NCBI GenBank assembly: GCA_040385645.1
Contig: JAZKGZ010000015.1
Location: forward strand, 1 to 64,000
Length of the DNA: 64,000 bases
Direction of reading: 5' to 3'
Origin: JANXSS01 sp040385645
Lineage (GTDB): Bacteria; Pseudomonadota; Gammaproteobacteria; Burkholderiales; Burkholderiaceae_D
The notes below the pieces were generated by a model. The model was not told the origin of the DNA. It worked only from the letters and a program-made list of their open reading frames with translations, and searched no databases. The position numbers and the translations under genes were made by a program. Below, piece after piece: positions 1 through 8,831 of the stretch (within the stretch, counting starts at the first letter, position 1; the number at the start of each line of letters is the position of its first letter).

Positions 1-85
1 TTTATTAACCGGAGCTACTCCAAATTGATGCGGTCCTGAAAAACCAGACAGGTCACCTGGGCCTGTTTACATTTCAAATATCGCA

Positions 86-181
86 GCTCAACAAATACCC
101 GGCGCATAAGGGCGCACAGAACTCGTTTCTGATCGGACGTTGGTAGCGGGATCGCACTTAAATTTCACATTGGAGTTAGGC
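86..181 (-). other. Possible remnant integron attC region (weak)
   Basis: Downstream of the leftward HEPN gene the minus strand reads GCCTAAC (at 181-175) and, about 80 bases on, GTTGAGC (at 92-86), which fit the RYYYAAC and GTTRRRY ends of an attC recombination site. The position suits the 3' end of a leftward cassette. The two ends pair imperfectly and I could not fold inner 2L/2R arms, so this may be a decayed attC or chance. A GGCGG...CCGCC hairpin lies just to the right (about 183-225). I see no gene in positions 1-278; a 64-codon reading frame there spans these motifs and has no recognisable features. Confidence 0.25.
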
Positions 182-278
182 GGCATAAGGGACACTACGC
201 TGCGAAGCGTGTGCTTCCGCCTCTTGCTCGTGGCGAAATGCCGTTGCTTGTTCGCGTTGAATAACGTATTAGAGTTCA

Positions 279-953
279 TCACAAGGCCTTCCGTGCCATG
301 AATTCGATGACGCCCTGGATCATCTGGTTGACCTGGTCAGATGTGTAGGTCTCGTATTTGCCATGCGCCGCGTTGTTTCGCAGATCTAACCAAGCTGTCA
401 CGAGTTTCTGATCCAGCTTTGAATAGGCCTCCGCTTTCGCAAGTTCTGCGTTTAGCCGATCGGTCTTCCTCGGTACAGGGTCACCGTCTCGATCGTCTTC
501 GACGGGGAGCGAATTCTTTAAGGACAACTGACGGAGGTGTTCCTCGAGAACTGAACCTGTTACCACCGCAGCGGGGTCCTTATAGCCAGTCTCCAACAAA
601 TGCTCCGCCATAGAAATGAAGTCCGCAAACAGTTCTGCGGCGACTAGGCCCTTAATTTTGAATAGCCAGCCTCCCGCGATTTCATCCCGTACCGCTTGAA
701 AGATGGCCAGGCCATCTTCCGCATTACTGCGATAGTTTTTGGCCGCTTGCTGCTTGAATTGCTCGTAATGCGGGTGGTCTTTTCCGAAACAGCGTTCAAG
801 GAACGACAGAACGGCGGAGCGGAAGCCTGCCATAGGAGCTGACTTCACATAATTTGCGTTGTACTGGCCGCCCGTGGAATAGCCTGTTGCTAGAACGCTC
901 TTGCCCATCGCAAGGAGTTCGTCAGCGCGACGAACAAGGTCTGTCGTGTTCAA
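279..953 (-). CDS. HEPN-fold protein, possible integron cassette gene
   Basis: A 224-residue soluble protein. Its C-terminal part carries an R-x4-H motif (Arg192 to His197, within RNNAAHG) in a helical context, the signature of HEPN domains, many of which are RNases or nucleotide-binding partners in toxin-antitoxin and defence systems. The N-terminal half has no motif I recognise. The start is TTG at 953, chosen because a GGGAG ribosome binding site lies 8 bases upstream and no ATG fits. The gene starts 46 bases from an attI-like core and reads away from a broken integrase, the geometry of a first integron cassette. The HEPN call is from the motif and predicted helicity only; activity as a toxin is inference. 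Confidence 0.65.
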   Translation of the reverse strand: MNTTDLVRRADELLAMGKSVLATGYSTGGQYNANYVKSAPMAGFRSAVLSFLERCFGKDHPHYEQFKQQAAKNYRSNAEDGLAIFQAVRDEIAGGWLFKIKGLVAAELFADFISMAEHLLETGYKDPAAVVTGSVLEEHLRQLSLKNSLPVEDDRDGDPVPRKTDRLNAELAKAEAYSKLDQKLVTAWLDLRNNAAHGKYETYTSDQVNQMIQGVIEFMARKAL

Positions 954-998
954 CGGTTTCTCCCTGAGCTCTAACTTCTATTTAGATTGAAAAAATCT

Positions 999-1049
999 GC
1001 CTAACTTGGCTTCGTGTCCGCCTAACCTGACTGCGCCGCCTCGCGTAAC
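999..1049 (-). other. attI-like integron recombination site
   Basis: On the minus strand, reading from the integrase remnant toward the HEPN gene, there is GTTACGC (1049-1043), then GTTAGGC (1026-1020) and GTTAGGC again (1005-999). Integron attI sites end in a GTTRRRY core, often GTTAGGC, preceded by further integrase-binding repeats of the GTTACGC kind. The site lies between the start of the integrase remnant and the first leftward gene, where attI should be. Two tandem GTTAGGC cores could be the attI crossover plus a trace of an excised cassette. A reading frame that covers the site (978-1277, minus) is not taken as a gene. Confidence 0.5.
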
Positions 1050-1142
1050 TCTTTCAGCTGTCATGGTTTTTGTCATATGCGGTAAAGAACACCGTACCAA
1101 ATAACTGTAAAAAACGTTACCTCCCCATTTATAACACTGGCA

Positions 1143-1500
1143 ATTCCAGTTTCCAAACCGCCAAAGCTGCTGGACCAGATAAAGCGTTGTATCCGCGACA
1201 AGCACTGCAGCATACGTATCGAAGAGGGGTATGTGTACTGGATCTATTGGATCATCTTTTTTCATGGCTTGCGCCATACCGCAGACATGGGCGCACCCGA
1301 AGTAAAAGCGTTTCTTGCTCGTTTAACCAGCTAGCACGGCATCTCGTTGTGCCTATAAGCAGGTGTTGTATGCACGGCTGTTTATGGACAAACAAGTGCT
1401 GCGGCTGGGATTTTCCTAGATGGACGATTCGCACTGGCCGACTCGGCTTCCAACTGTTTTGACTCACTTATGCACAAAAGCTCTGCCAGCTAAATTGACA
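1143..1500 (+). pseudogene. Integron-type tyrosine recombinase remnant (intI-like)
   Basis: From about 1158 the plus strand reads PPKLLDQIKRCIRDKHCSIR, then EEGYVYW, FFHGLRHTADMG and PEVKAFLARL, the N-terminal core-binding pattern of integron integrases (typically KLLDQVR, HYSIRTE.AYV.WI, F.LFHGKRHP..MG, EVEAFL). A TAG at 1332 ends this frame. Pieces follow in other frames: YKQVL near 1355, and from 1420 MDDSHWPTRLPTVLTH, matching the WMDD...RLPVVLT linker. No in-frame start codon remains, and the catalytic domain with its Arg-His-Arg-Tyr residues is missing; the fragment stops where the vapBC promoter begins. It is a dead gene of roughly one third normal length with frameshifts and at least one internal deletion. 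Confidence 0.75.
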
Positions 1501-1523
1501 CGACGCATTATGGCATATACAAT
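1495..1523 (+). promoter_or_regulatory. Sigma70 promoter of vapBC with direct-repeat operator candidate
   Basis: TTGACA (1495-1500) and TACAAT (1518-1523) are separated by exactly 17 bases. CATATACA occurs twice (1514-1521 and 1528-1535), overlapping the -10 and the expected transcription start, as expected for autoregulation by a VapB antitoxin. An ATG at 1524 directly abuts the -10 hexamer and so cannot be translated from this promoter, which moves the vapB start downstream. Confidence 0.7.
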
Positions 1524-1550
1524 ATGACATATACATCGGAAAACAAACCT

Positions 1551-1823
1551 ATGCTTAACATACTGACGCCAGCTAGATCTAAAGAAGCCAAGCTATTTCG
1601 CAACAATCGCAGCCAGGCGGTGCGGATTCCTGTCGAGTTCGAGTTGCCGGGCGATCGTGTACTGATCCGCCGCGAAGGTAGCAAACTCATCATCGAGCCA
1701 GTGACCGGGCCAACAAACATTGCCGAACTTCTGGCTGAGTGGAGGAAAGAAGCCGCGCTAGAGCCGGAAGATCAGTTTCCGGTCATTGACGACACGCCCG
1801 CTCAGCCAGAGGACATATTTTGA
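1551..1823 (+). CDS. vapB: VapB-type antitoxin (AbrB/MazE fold)
   Basis: A 90-residue antitoxin of a type II toxin-antitoxin pair. Residues 10-50 hold the swapped-hairpin DNA-binding pattern (KLFRNNRSQAVRIP, then VLIRREGSKLIIEP), and the acidic C-terminal tail (EDQFPVIDD to the end) is typical of the part that wraps the toxin. The start at ATG 1551 is chosen over ATG 1524 because the latter lies against the promoter -10 element. The stop overlaps the toxin start by 4 bases, implying translational coupling. Repeats at the promoter suggest autorepression by the VapBC complex. Confidence 0.88.
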   Translation: MLNILTPARSKEAKLFRNNRSQAVRIPVEFELPGDRVLIRREGSKLIIEPVTGPTNIAELLAEWRKEAALEPEDQFPVIDDTPAQPEDIF

Positions 1824-2224
1824 GCGGATATATGTTGGACACAAACATCATTAGCGACCTGATCCGCAACCCCGACGGACATGCTGCACGTCGAATTGAG
1901 CAGGTTGGGCCGAAGGAAATTTTTACCAGCATCATCGTCGCATCCGAACTGCGCTATGGCTGCGCAAAAAAAGGATCGCCCAAGTTGCTCGCAAGAGTAG
2001 AAAGCATCCTGGAAATAATCCCGGTGCTACCGCTCGACACTCCGGCTGACACCGGATACGGCGCTATCCGCGCTGAGCTGGAAGTAGCTGGTCAGCCTAT
2101 CGGCATGAACGATTTACTAATCGCTGCGCACGCTTACGCACTCGGCCTCACGCTCGTGACGGACAACACGCGTGAATTCACTCGTATCCCTGGCCTCAAT
2201 GTCGAGAACTGGCTGGAAAGATAG
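1820..2224 (+). CDS. vapC: VapC-type PIN-domain ribonuclease toxin
   Basis: A PIN-domain toxin of about 134 residues. VapC proteins are Mg-dependent RNases that usually cut tRNA or rRNA loops. The acidic active site is intact: Asp7 (MLDTN), Glu43 (SELRYG), Asp98 (MNDLLIAAHA) and Asp115 (TDN.REF). The start is probably TTG at 1820, overlapping the vapB stop; ATG at 1832 would shorten the protein by four residues and is also possible. The pair follows the integrase remnant directly, so it may have arrived with the integron or stabilised this segment. Target RNA cannot be told from sequence. Confidence 0.9.
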   Translation: MSGYMLDTNIISDLIRNPDGHAARRIEQVGPKEIFTSIIVASELRYGCAKKGSPKLLARVESILEIIPVLPLDTPADTGYGAIRAELEVAGQPIGMNDLLIAAHAYALGLTLVTDNTREFTRIPGLNVENWLER

Positions 2225-2300
2225 CCGGGGCGGTTCGACTCGGTGTCTTCCCATACAAATCAGTAGTAGAATCCAACCTTCGCCTGTCATCTGGGCGAAA

Positions 2301-2400
2301 GCTAGGGGTCCTGGCAACCGTTTATTGCCGGGTGAGAAATACCCTTGAACCTGATCTGGATAATGCCAGCGAAGGGAAGCAGGAAGGTCGGCATGGTTGC
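2301..2400 (+). ncRNA. TPP riboswitch (THI element)
   Basis: The 5' leader of thiC contains the thiamin-pyrophosphate aptamer. A GGCAA/TTGCC stem-loop (P3) precedes the TGAGA pyrimidine-binding motif at 2333-2337, and GAACCTGATCTGGATAATGC at 2347-2366, followed by CAGCGAAGGGA, forms the pyrophosphate-sensing half. About 130 bases separate the aptamer from the thiC start, room for an expression platform; I see no clear intrinsic terminator, so control may act on translation. TPP binding should lower expression of the whole thi operon. Confidence 0.93.
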
Positions 2401-2531
2401 CGTTGCGCGAACAGGCGATTAATCAGTATCACGCCACACGCCACGCCATCTGACTTTCCACCCTTCCTTCGCGACTCACACACCGCTCGACCAGACTCCC
2501 AGAGTCGACGAGCACACCGCGAAGGAACACC

Positions 2532-4460
<1,929 letters not shown>

Positions 4461-4481
4461 AGCATGGACGGTGAACGCGCA

Positions 4482-4685
4482 ATGATGGAAATTCAGCTCA
4501 ACGGTGCCCCACACGTGGTGGCACCGACCACGCATGTGCAGGCATTGGTGGAGGCGCTGGCGTTGACACAGCAGTCGCTGGCTGTAGCGGTGAACAGGCA
4601 GGTTGTGCCTCGTGCGATGTGGGCGCAGCATATTCTGCAGCCACAAGATCGAGTCGAGGTGGTGCGAGCCATCGGTGGCGGTTAA
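4482..4685 (+). CDS. thiS: Sulfur carrier protein ThiS
   Basis: A small ubiquitin-like protein of 67 residues ending in the Gly-Gly tail (AIGGG) that is adenylated and thiocarboxylated to deliver sulfur to ThiG for the thiazole ring. ATG 4482 is preferred because a GGTGA lies 7 bases before it and because family members begin just ahead of the IQLNG strand; ATG 4464 and 4485 are alternatives. It follows thiC almost directly. In many relatives thiO (glycine oxidase) sits between thiC and thiS; here it is absent. Confidence 0.92.
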   Translation: MMEIQLNGAPHVVAPTTHVQALVEALALTQQSLAVAVNRQVVPRAMWAQHILQPQDRVEVVRAIGGG

Positions 4686-4758
4686 GCCGTACTTGCAACG
4701 ACGTGCATGCAACAATGCATTTGCAACGACTCAAGCAGTGTTTCGATCGGAACGGATC

Positions 4759-5553
4759 ATGACTTTACCTCCTGTAGACAGACCGCTCACCATCGCTGGC
4801 AAGCCATACCGCTCCCGGCTGCTGGTGGGCAGCGGCAAATATCGCGACTTGCAACAGACCCGTGAGGCGACCGACGCCAGCGGTGCCGACATCATCACGG
4901 TGGCGATCCGGCGCATCAATATCGGCCAGGATCCGAACGCGCCGAATCTGCTGGACGCGGTGCCACCCTCGACATTCACGATCCTACCCAACACTGCCGG
5001 TTGCTACGACGCTGCCGATGCCGTCTACACGCTGCAGCTGGCGCGTGAACTTTTAAACGGCCACAAGCTGGTGAAACTCGAAGTGCTAGGCGATGAAAAA
5101 ACGCTGTTTCCCAACATGCCGGAAACGTTGAAAGCGGCCGAGACGCTGGTGAAGGATGGTTTCGACGTCATGGTGTACTGCAGCGACGATCCGATACAGG
5201 CCCGCATGCTCGAAGAAATCGGTTGTGTCGCCATCATGCCGCTGGCGTCTTTGATTGGCTCCGGCATGGGCATTATCAATCCATGGAATCTGTCGCTCAT
5301 CATCGAGCAAGCCAAGGTGCCGGTGATCGTCGATGCCGGTGTCGGCACGGCGTCGGATGCTGCGATCGCCATGGAGCTCGGTTGCGACGGTGTGCTGATG
5401 AACACAGCTATTGCCAGCGCGCGGCATCCAGTACTGATGGCGCGCGCTATGCGCCTGGCAGTCGAGGCCGGCCGCGCTGCATTCCTGGCAGGCCGCATAC
5501 CGAAGTGTTTCGTTGCATCGCCTTCGTCTCCCATGGTCGGTCGGGCGACCTGA
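4759..5553 (+). CDS. thiG: Thiazole synthase ThiG
   Basis: A 264-residue TIM-barrel enzyme that condenses deoxyxylulose phosphate, dehydroglycine and the ThiS thiocarboxylate into thiazole phosphate. The Schiff-base lysine is visible at about Lys106 in LVKLEVLGD, and the phosphate-binding loops (GSGMGIINP, VDAGVGTASDAAIAMELG) are intact. The frame is open further upstream, but ATG 4759 gives the family N-terminus. Its substrate deoxyxylulose phosphate is made by Dxs, also encoded in this window. Confidence 0.95.
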   Translation: MTLPPVDRPLTIAGKPYRSRLLVGSGKYRDLQQTREATDASGADIITVAIRRINIGQDPNAPNLLDAVPPSTFTILPNTAGCYDAADAVYTLQLARELLNGHKLVKLEVLGDEKTLFPNMPETLKAAETLVKDGFDVMVYCSDDPIQARMLEEIGCVAIMPLASLIGSGMGIINPWNLSLIIEQAKVPVIVDAGVGTASDAAIAMELGCDGVLMNTAIASARHPVLMARAMRLAVEAGRAAFLAGRIPKCFVASPSSPMVGRAT

Positions 5554-5581
5554 CAAAGCAACCTCACTAAGCAACCCGATC

Positions 5582-6466
5582 ATGGCCCAGCCGATCGTAG
5601 GCACAAGTAGCGCCCCAGCGCGACCGTGTGTACTGGTGTTTGCCGGTGTCGATCCTAGCGGCGGCGCAGGCGTCTATGCCGATGTGCAGGCGATTGCCGC
5701 GACCGGTGCGCACGCACTGGCGGTAGTCACTGTATTGACGGTGCAAGACCATAATCGGGTGCATGCGGTGTACGCCGTTCCCACTTCGCAGGTCCAGGCA
5801 CAGGCCGAGGCATTGATGGCTGCAGTGCCGATTGCCGCAGTGAAGATCGGTATCGTCGGCTCTCGCGCTAATGCCGAATGTATCGCCGGTTTACTGATAC
5901 GCCTGAAGCTAATAAATCCCGACTTGCCGGTCGTGCTCGATCCAGTACTGGCCAGCGGCCATGGCGACGCCTTGACCCGCGAAGATGCGCTGGCTGTCAT
6001 CGAGCCATTGCTGGCGCATGCCACGCTGATCACGCCGAATCTGCCCGAGGCAGCCGCCTTATGCCATAGTTTGCCGCAAGATAGTCGGCATGATAGCCAC
6101 CCTAGTGGCCTTCCGAATAGCCAATCGGCTGCAGCGTTGATCGCTCGCGGCGCGCAGCATGTGCTCATCAAAGGCGGACACGGGCTCGGCGATTCGGTCG
6201 TCAATGCATGGTTTGCCAGCGACGGCAGGCATCGCACCTGGGAGTGGCCCCGTCTGCCCGGCGAGTTTCACGGCAGTGGGTGTACCCTGGCCTCGGCGAT
6301 TGCCGGCCAACTTGCCCGCGGTGTGGCGATCGAGCAGGCGATTGCTCAGGGTCAGGCGTATTGTCAGCAGACGCTGGAACAGGCATTTGCCATCGGCCCT
6401 GGGCAGCAGATACCGAACCGAACACGCGATTGCGCACACACATGGGCTACGGAGCAAAAATCATGA
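5582..6466 (+). CDS. thiD: Hydroxymethylpyrimidine / phosphomethylpyrimidine kinase ThiD
   Basis: A ribokinase-fold enzyme of 294 residues that phosphorylates hydroxymethylpyrimidine twice for coupling with thiazole phosphate. The N-terminal substrate loop (FAGVDPSGGAGVYADVQ) and the C-terminal anion-hole motif GSGCTLASA are intact. ATG 5582 lies 28 bases after thiG and gives the usual N-terminus; the frame is open upstream into thiG. There is a modest insertion (about residues 160-180, SRHDSHPSGLPNSQ) between core elements. The stop overlaps the thiE start (ATGA). Confidence 0.93.
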   Translation: MAQPIVGTSSAPARPCVLVFAGVDPSGGAGVYADVQAIAATGAHALAVVTVLTVQDHNRVHAVYAVPTSQVQAQAEALMAAVPIAAVKIGIVGSRANAECIAGLLIRLKLINPDLPVVLDPVLASGHGDALTREDALAVIEPLLAHATLITPNLPEAAALCHSLPQDSRHDSHPSGLPNSQSAAALIARGAQHVLIKGGHGLGDSVVNAWFASDGRHRTWEWPRLPGEFHGSGCTLASAIAGQLARGVAIEQAIAQGQAYCQQTLEQAFAIGPGQQIPNRTRDCAHTWATEQKS

Positions 6467-7116
6467 AATCTCAAAAAAAGTCCGGACGATTGTCATATCG
6501 AGGGCTGTATCTGGTCACACCGGATTGGAACGATACCGAGCGACTCCTGGCAGTGTCCGAGCAGGCGCTGGCAGGCGGCGCAGCGCTACTGCAGTATCGT
6601 CATAAAACCGCTGCACCTGCATTACGGCAAGCGCAGGCAACGGCCTTGCTGGCATTGTGCCGTCGCTTCGATTGCCTGTTCATCGTCAACGATCATGTGG
6701 ATTTGTGCTTGGCCGTCGGTGCGGACGGCGTACATGTGGGCGGCACCGATGCAGCCGTAGCAAGCGTGCGTGCGCAGATCGGGCCAAACCTGATTCTCGG
6801 TGCATCCTGCTATGGCGATTTGGCTTTGGCGCAGGCCGCGCATCTAGGCGGCGCTAGTTACGTCGCTTACGGCGGCTTTTATCCGTCACGCGTCAAACAA
6901 TATCCGGTGACCACGCCGGTGTCGATCATCGCATCGTCCCAGGCGGAAGTGCCATTACCTGTTGTCGTGATCGGCGGCATGACCCCGGAAAATTCCGCGC
7001 CCCTGGTTGCCGCAGGCGCGGACATGGTGGCTGCCATCAGCAGCGTTTTTTCGGCGGACCACCCGCAGCAAGTGGCTGCTGAATTTGTCGGGCTTTTTAA
7101 ACACGGGATTCAGTAA
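6463..7116 (+). CDS. thiE: Thiamin-phosphate synthase ThiE
   Basis: Joins hydroxymethylpyrimidine pyrophosphate with thiazole phosphate to give thiamin phosphate. The 217-residue protein shows the TIM-barrel signatures: QYRHK near residue 45, VNDHVDLCLAVGADGVHVGG, then ASCYGDLALA, YVAYGGFYPS and VVIGGMTPEN. The start is ATG 6463, overlapping the thiD stop by 4 bases (translational coupling). It is the last gene of the thiamin operon; the next gene converges from the other strand. Confidence 0.94.
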   Translation: MKSQKKSGRLSYRGLYLVTPDWNDTERLLAVSEQALAGGAALLQYRHKTAAPALRQAQATALLALCRRFDCLFIVNDHVDLCLAVGADGVHVGGTDAAVASVRAQIGPNLILGASCYGDLALAQAAHLGGASYVAYGGFYPSRVKQYPVTTPVSIIASSQAEVPLPVVVIGGMTPENSAPLVAAGADMVAAISSVFSADHPQQVAAEFVGLFKHGIQ

Positions 7117-7183
7117 AATTGTTATTTGGTGTGGTGCTTGGATTTAACTCGAGTTCTTTTGATACTTTCGATTTATTCATGAC

Positions 7184-7215
7184 AAAAAATGGCGCGATTA
7201 GACCGCTCACGCCAT
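7184..7215 (-). terminator. Possible intrinsic terminator of the udgX operon
   Basis: On the minus strand, downstream of the udgX stop, ATGGCG (7215-7210) pairs with CGCCAT (7194-7189) around a 15-base loop, followed by a run of T. The stem is short and the loop long, so the call is tentative. The rest of the 233-base convergent gap between thiE and udgX holds no gene that I see. Confidence 0.35.
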
Positions 7216-7349
7216 ATTCATGCCAAATTCTGTCGTGAATAATGTAATCGCGGCAAAAAAGGAGGATTTGTGTCACAGATAAAATATTAAGACAAAAAGC
7301 AAGCGATTTCAAACAATCTAGCCGATGCACTTTGATAGTAAATAAAACG

Positions 7350-8831
7350 TTAATTTAAGCTTTGTAATGTCTGCGCCTTCGCCAACCCATCGATTAGTAC
7401 CCCCATCGCCTGCACCCGCGCTTCTTCATTCGGCACGCGCAAGATATACGAGGGGTGATACACGACCACGATCCATCGGCCTTCATGCTGAAATGGTGTA
7501 CCGATTTTGTCGGTCAGCGTCGCTTTCGGGTTGCGCAAAATCGACTTCAGCGCAGTACCGCCCAGCGCCACGACCACCTCTGGCTTCACCCGCGCCAGTT
7601 CTTCGTCGAGCCAGTACCTACAGGCATTGATTTCCATCTGTGCCGGCGTCTTGTGTAAGCGGCGCTTGCCGCGGGGCTCCCATTTGAAATGCTTGACGGC
7701 GTTGGTCACATAGACCGTATCGCGTGCCAGACCAGCCTTGCGCAAGGCATCGTCGAGCACTTGCCCGGCTGGGCCGATGAATGGTTTGCCGGCTAAGTCT
7801 TCCTGGTCGCCGGGCTGCTCGCCTACCAGCATGATGCGGGAAGATTCCAGCCCGATACCTGGCACTGCCTGGGTCGCGTCGCGCCACAGATCGCAACGCC
7901 GACATTGGTCCAGCGTCGAGGGTTGGTCACGCTCGGGTTGCGCCAGTTCTGCGCTGATGGGAATGATCGCGCCATTGCGGGCACCGACTGTTTTTGTTTG
8001 GCCATCGCGCTGCGCACCAGCGGCGGCTTCGGCAATCATCGAGGGAACGAGTTTGGCTTCGGGCATGTTTTTCCAATAGCGAGATGCAATGTGGCCGTTC
8101 ATAACGCTGACGTTCAAACGGGCGGGGTTGAACGTACTTCGATAGTAAGTCAGCCACATGGTTTCACCGATATCGTCGATATCTTCCGGACCTCGCATCA
8201 CGGCAGGCCCGATATGCACTTCCTGGCCGTTCCACGATGCCGTAGCGTCGGGCGTACCGATCATCCAGGTGATTTTTCCCATTCGGTGTGCGAAGTGCTG
8301 TGCTACTTGCGGCAATACATCGTGTTCCGGCTCGAACCAGGCGACGAACTTCGGCGCGCCGAGTGTGTCCGGCCGTTCCCGAAAACGCAGGTATGCATGC
8401 ATCTTATGTTCTTCACGATGAATCATCTTGAGCATTGAATGCAGGCGTACACCGTCCTGGTCGGCAGCCGATAGCACGTCGCGCTCGCCCAGTTGCCAGC
8501 GCCAAACCACTTGATAAAGAAACGCGTAGCGATCGCTCACCCGGAAACAAGCAGCCGATTCCAGCATCGCCAGCAGCTCGCGTGGGATACGGGGTTGCAC
8601 AACGCCGGCTTCGGAATCGATTGATGGATCTGTCGCCGACGAATGGGTGACTAGTACGTGCGTTGTGGGTGTTGCATCCGATGCCGATGGTGCAGGCCTG
8701 TCACCAAACAAATCTTCACCATCGTCGGTTTCAATCCAATGGATTGCATGCGGCGGTACTTGTTGCGCAAGCAATTTGCGAGACGCTTCACGCCATTGCG
8801 CAAACGATTTGGCGACGACGGTACGGGTCAC
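7350..8831 (-). CDS. udgX: UdgX-type uracil-DNA glycosylase fused to a DUF4130-like domain
   Basis: A 493-residue two-domain protein. The N-terminal part (to about residue 260) matches the domain of unknown function found with radical SAM DNA-repair partners. The C-terminal part is a family 4-like uracil-DNA glycosylase with GEQPGDQEDL near residue 337 and the KRRLHKTP loop with His393. That loop is the UdgX hallmark: in characterised members the equivalent histidine bonds covalently to the abasic site after uracil removal. C-x2-C (CRRCDLW) near residue 310 fits the iron-sulfur ligands. Its start overlaps the stop of the radical SAM gene by 4 bases, so the two are one operon. Confidence 0.92.
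   Translation of the reverse strand: MTRTVVAKSFAQWREASRKLLAQQVPPHAIHWIETDDGEDLFGDRPAPSASDATPTTHVLVTHSSATDPSIDSEAGVVQPRIPRELLAMLESAACFRVSDRYAFLYQVVWRWQLGERDVLSAADQDGVRLHSMLKMIHREEHKMHAYLRFRERPDTLGAPKFVAWFEPEHDVLPQVAQHFAHRMGKITWMIGTPDATASWNGQEVHIGPAVMRGPEDIDDIGETMWLTYYRSTFNPARLNVSVMNGHIASRYWKNMPEAKLVPSMIAEAAAGAQRDGQTKTVGARNGAIIPISAELAQPERDQPSTLDQCRRCDLWRDATQAVPGIGLESSRIMLVGEQPGDQEDLAGKPFIGPAGQVLDDALRKAGLARDTVYVTNAVKHFKWEPRGKRRLHKTPAQMEINACRYWLDEELARVKPEVVVALGGTALKSILRNPKATLTDKIGTPFQHEGRWIVVVYHPSYILRVPNEEARVQAMGVLIDGLAKAQTLQSLN

Noticed and set aside
86..181. A full attC site
   Set aside because: End motifs fit, but I could not form the inner paired arms, so it is listed only as a weak feature.
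88..282. 64-codon leftward frame coupled to the HEPN gene stop
   Set aside because: It runs through the attC-like motifs, has odd composition and no recognisable domain; such frames arise by chance in cassette tails.
978..1462. Frames on both strands across the integrase region (99 and 130 codons)
   Set aside because: They lie over the attI-like site and the integrase remnant in other frames; the remnant explains the sequence better.
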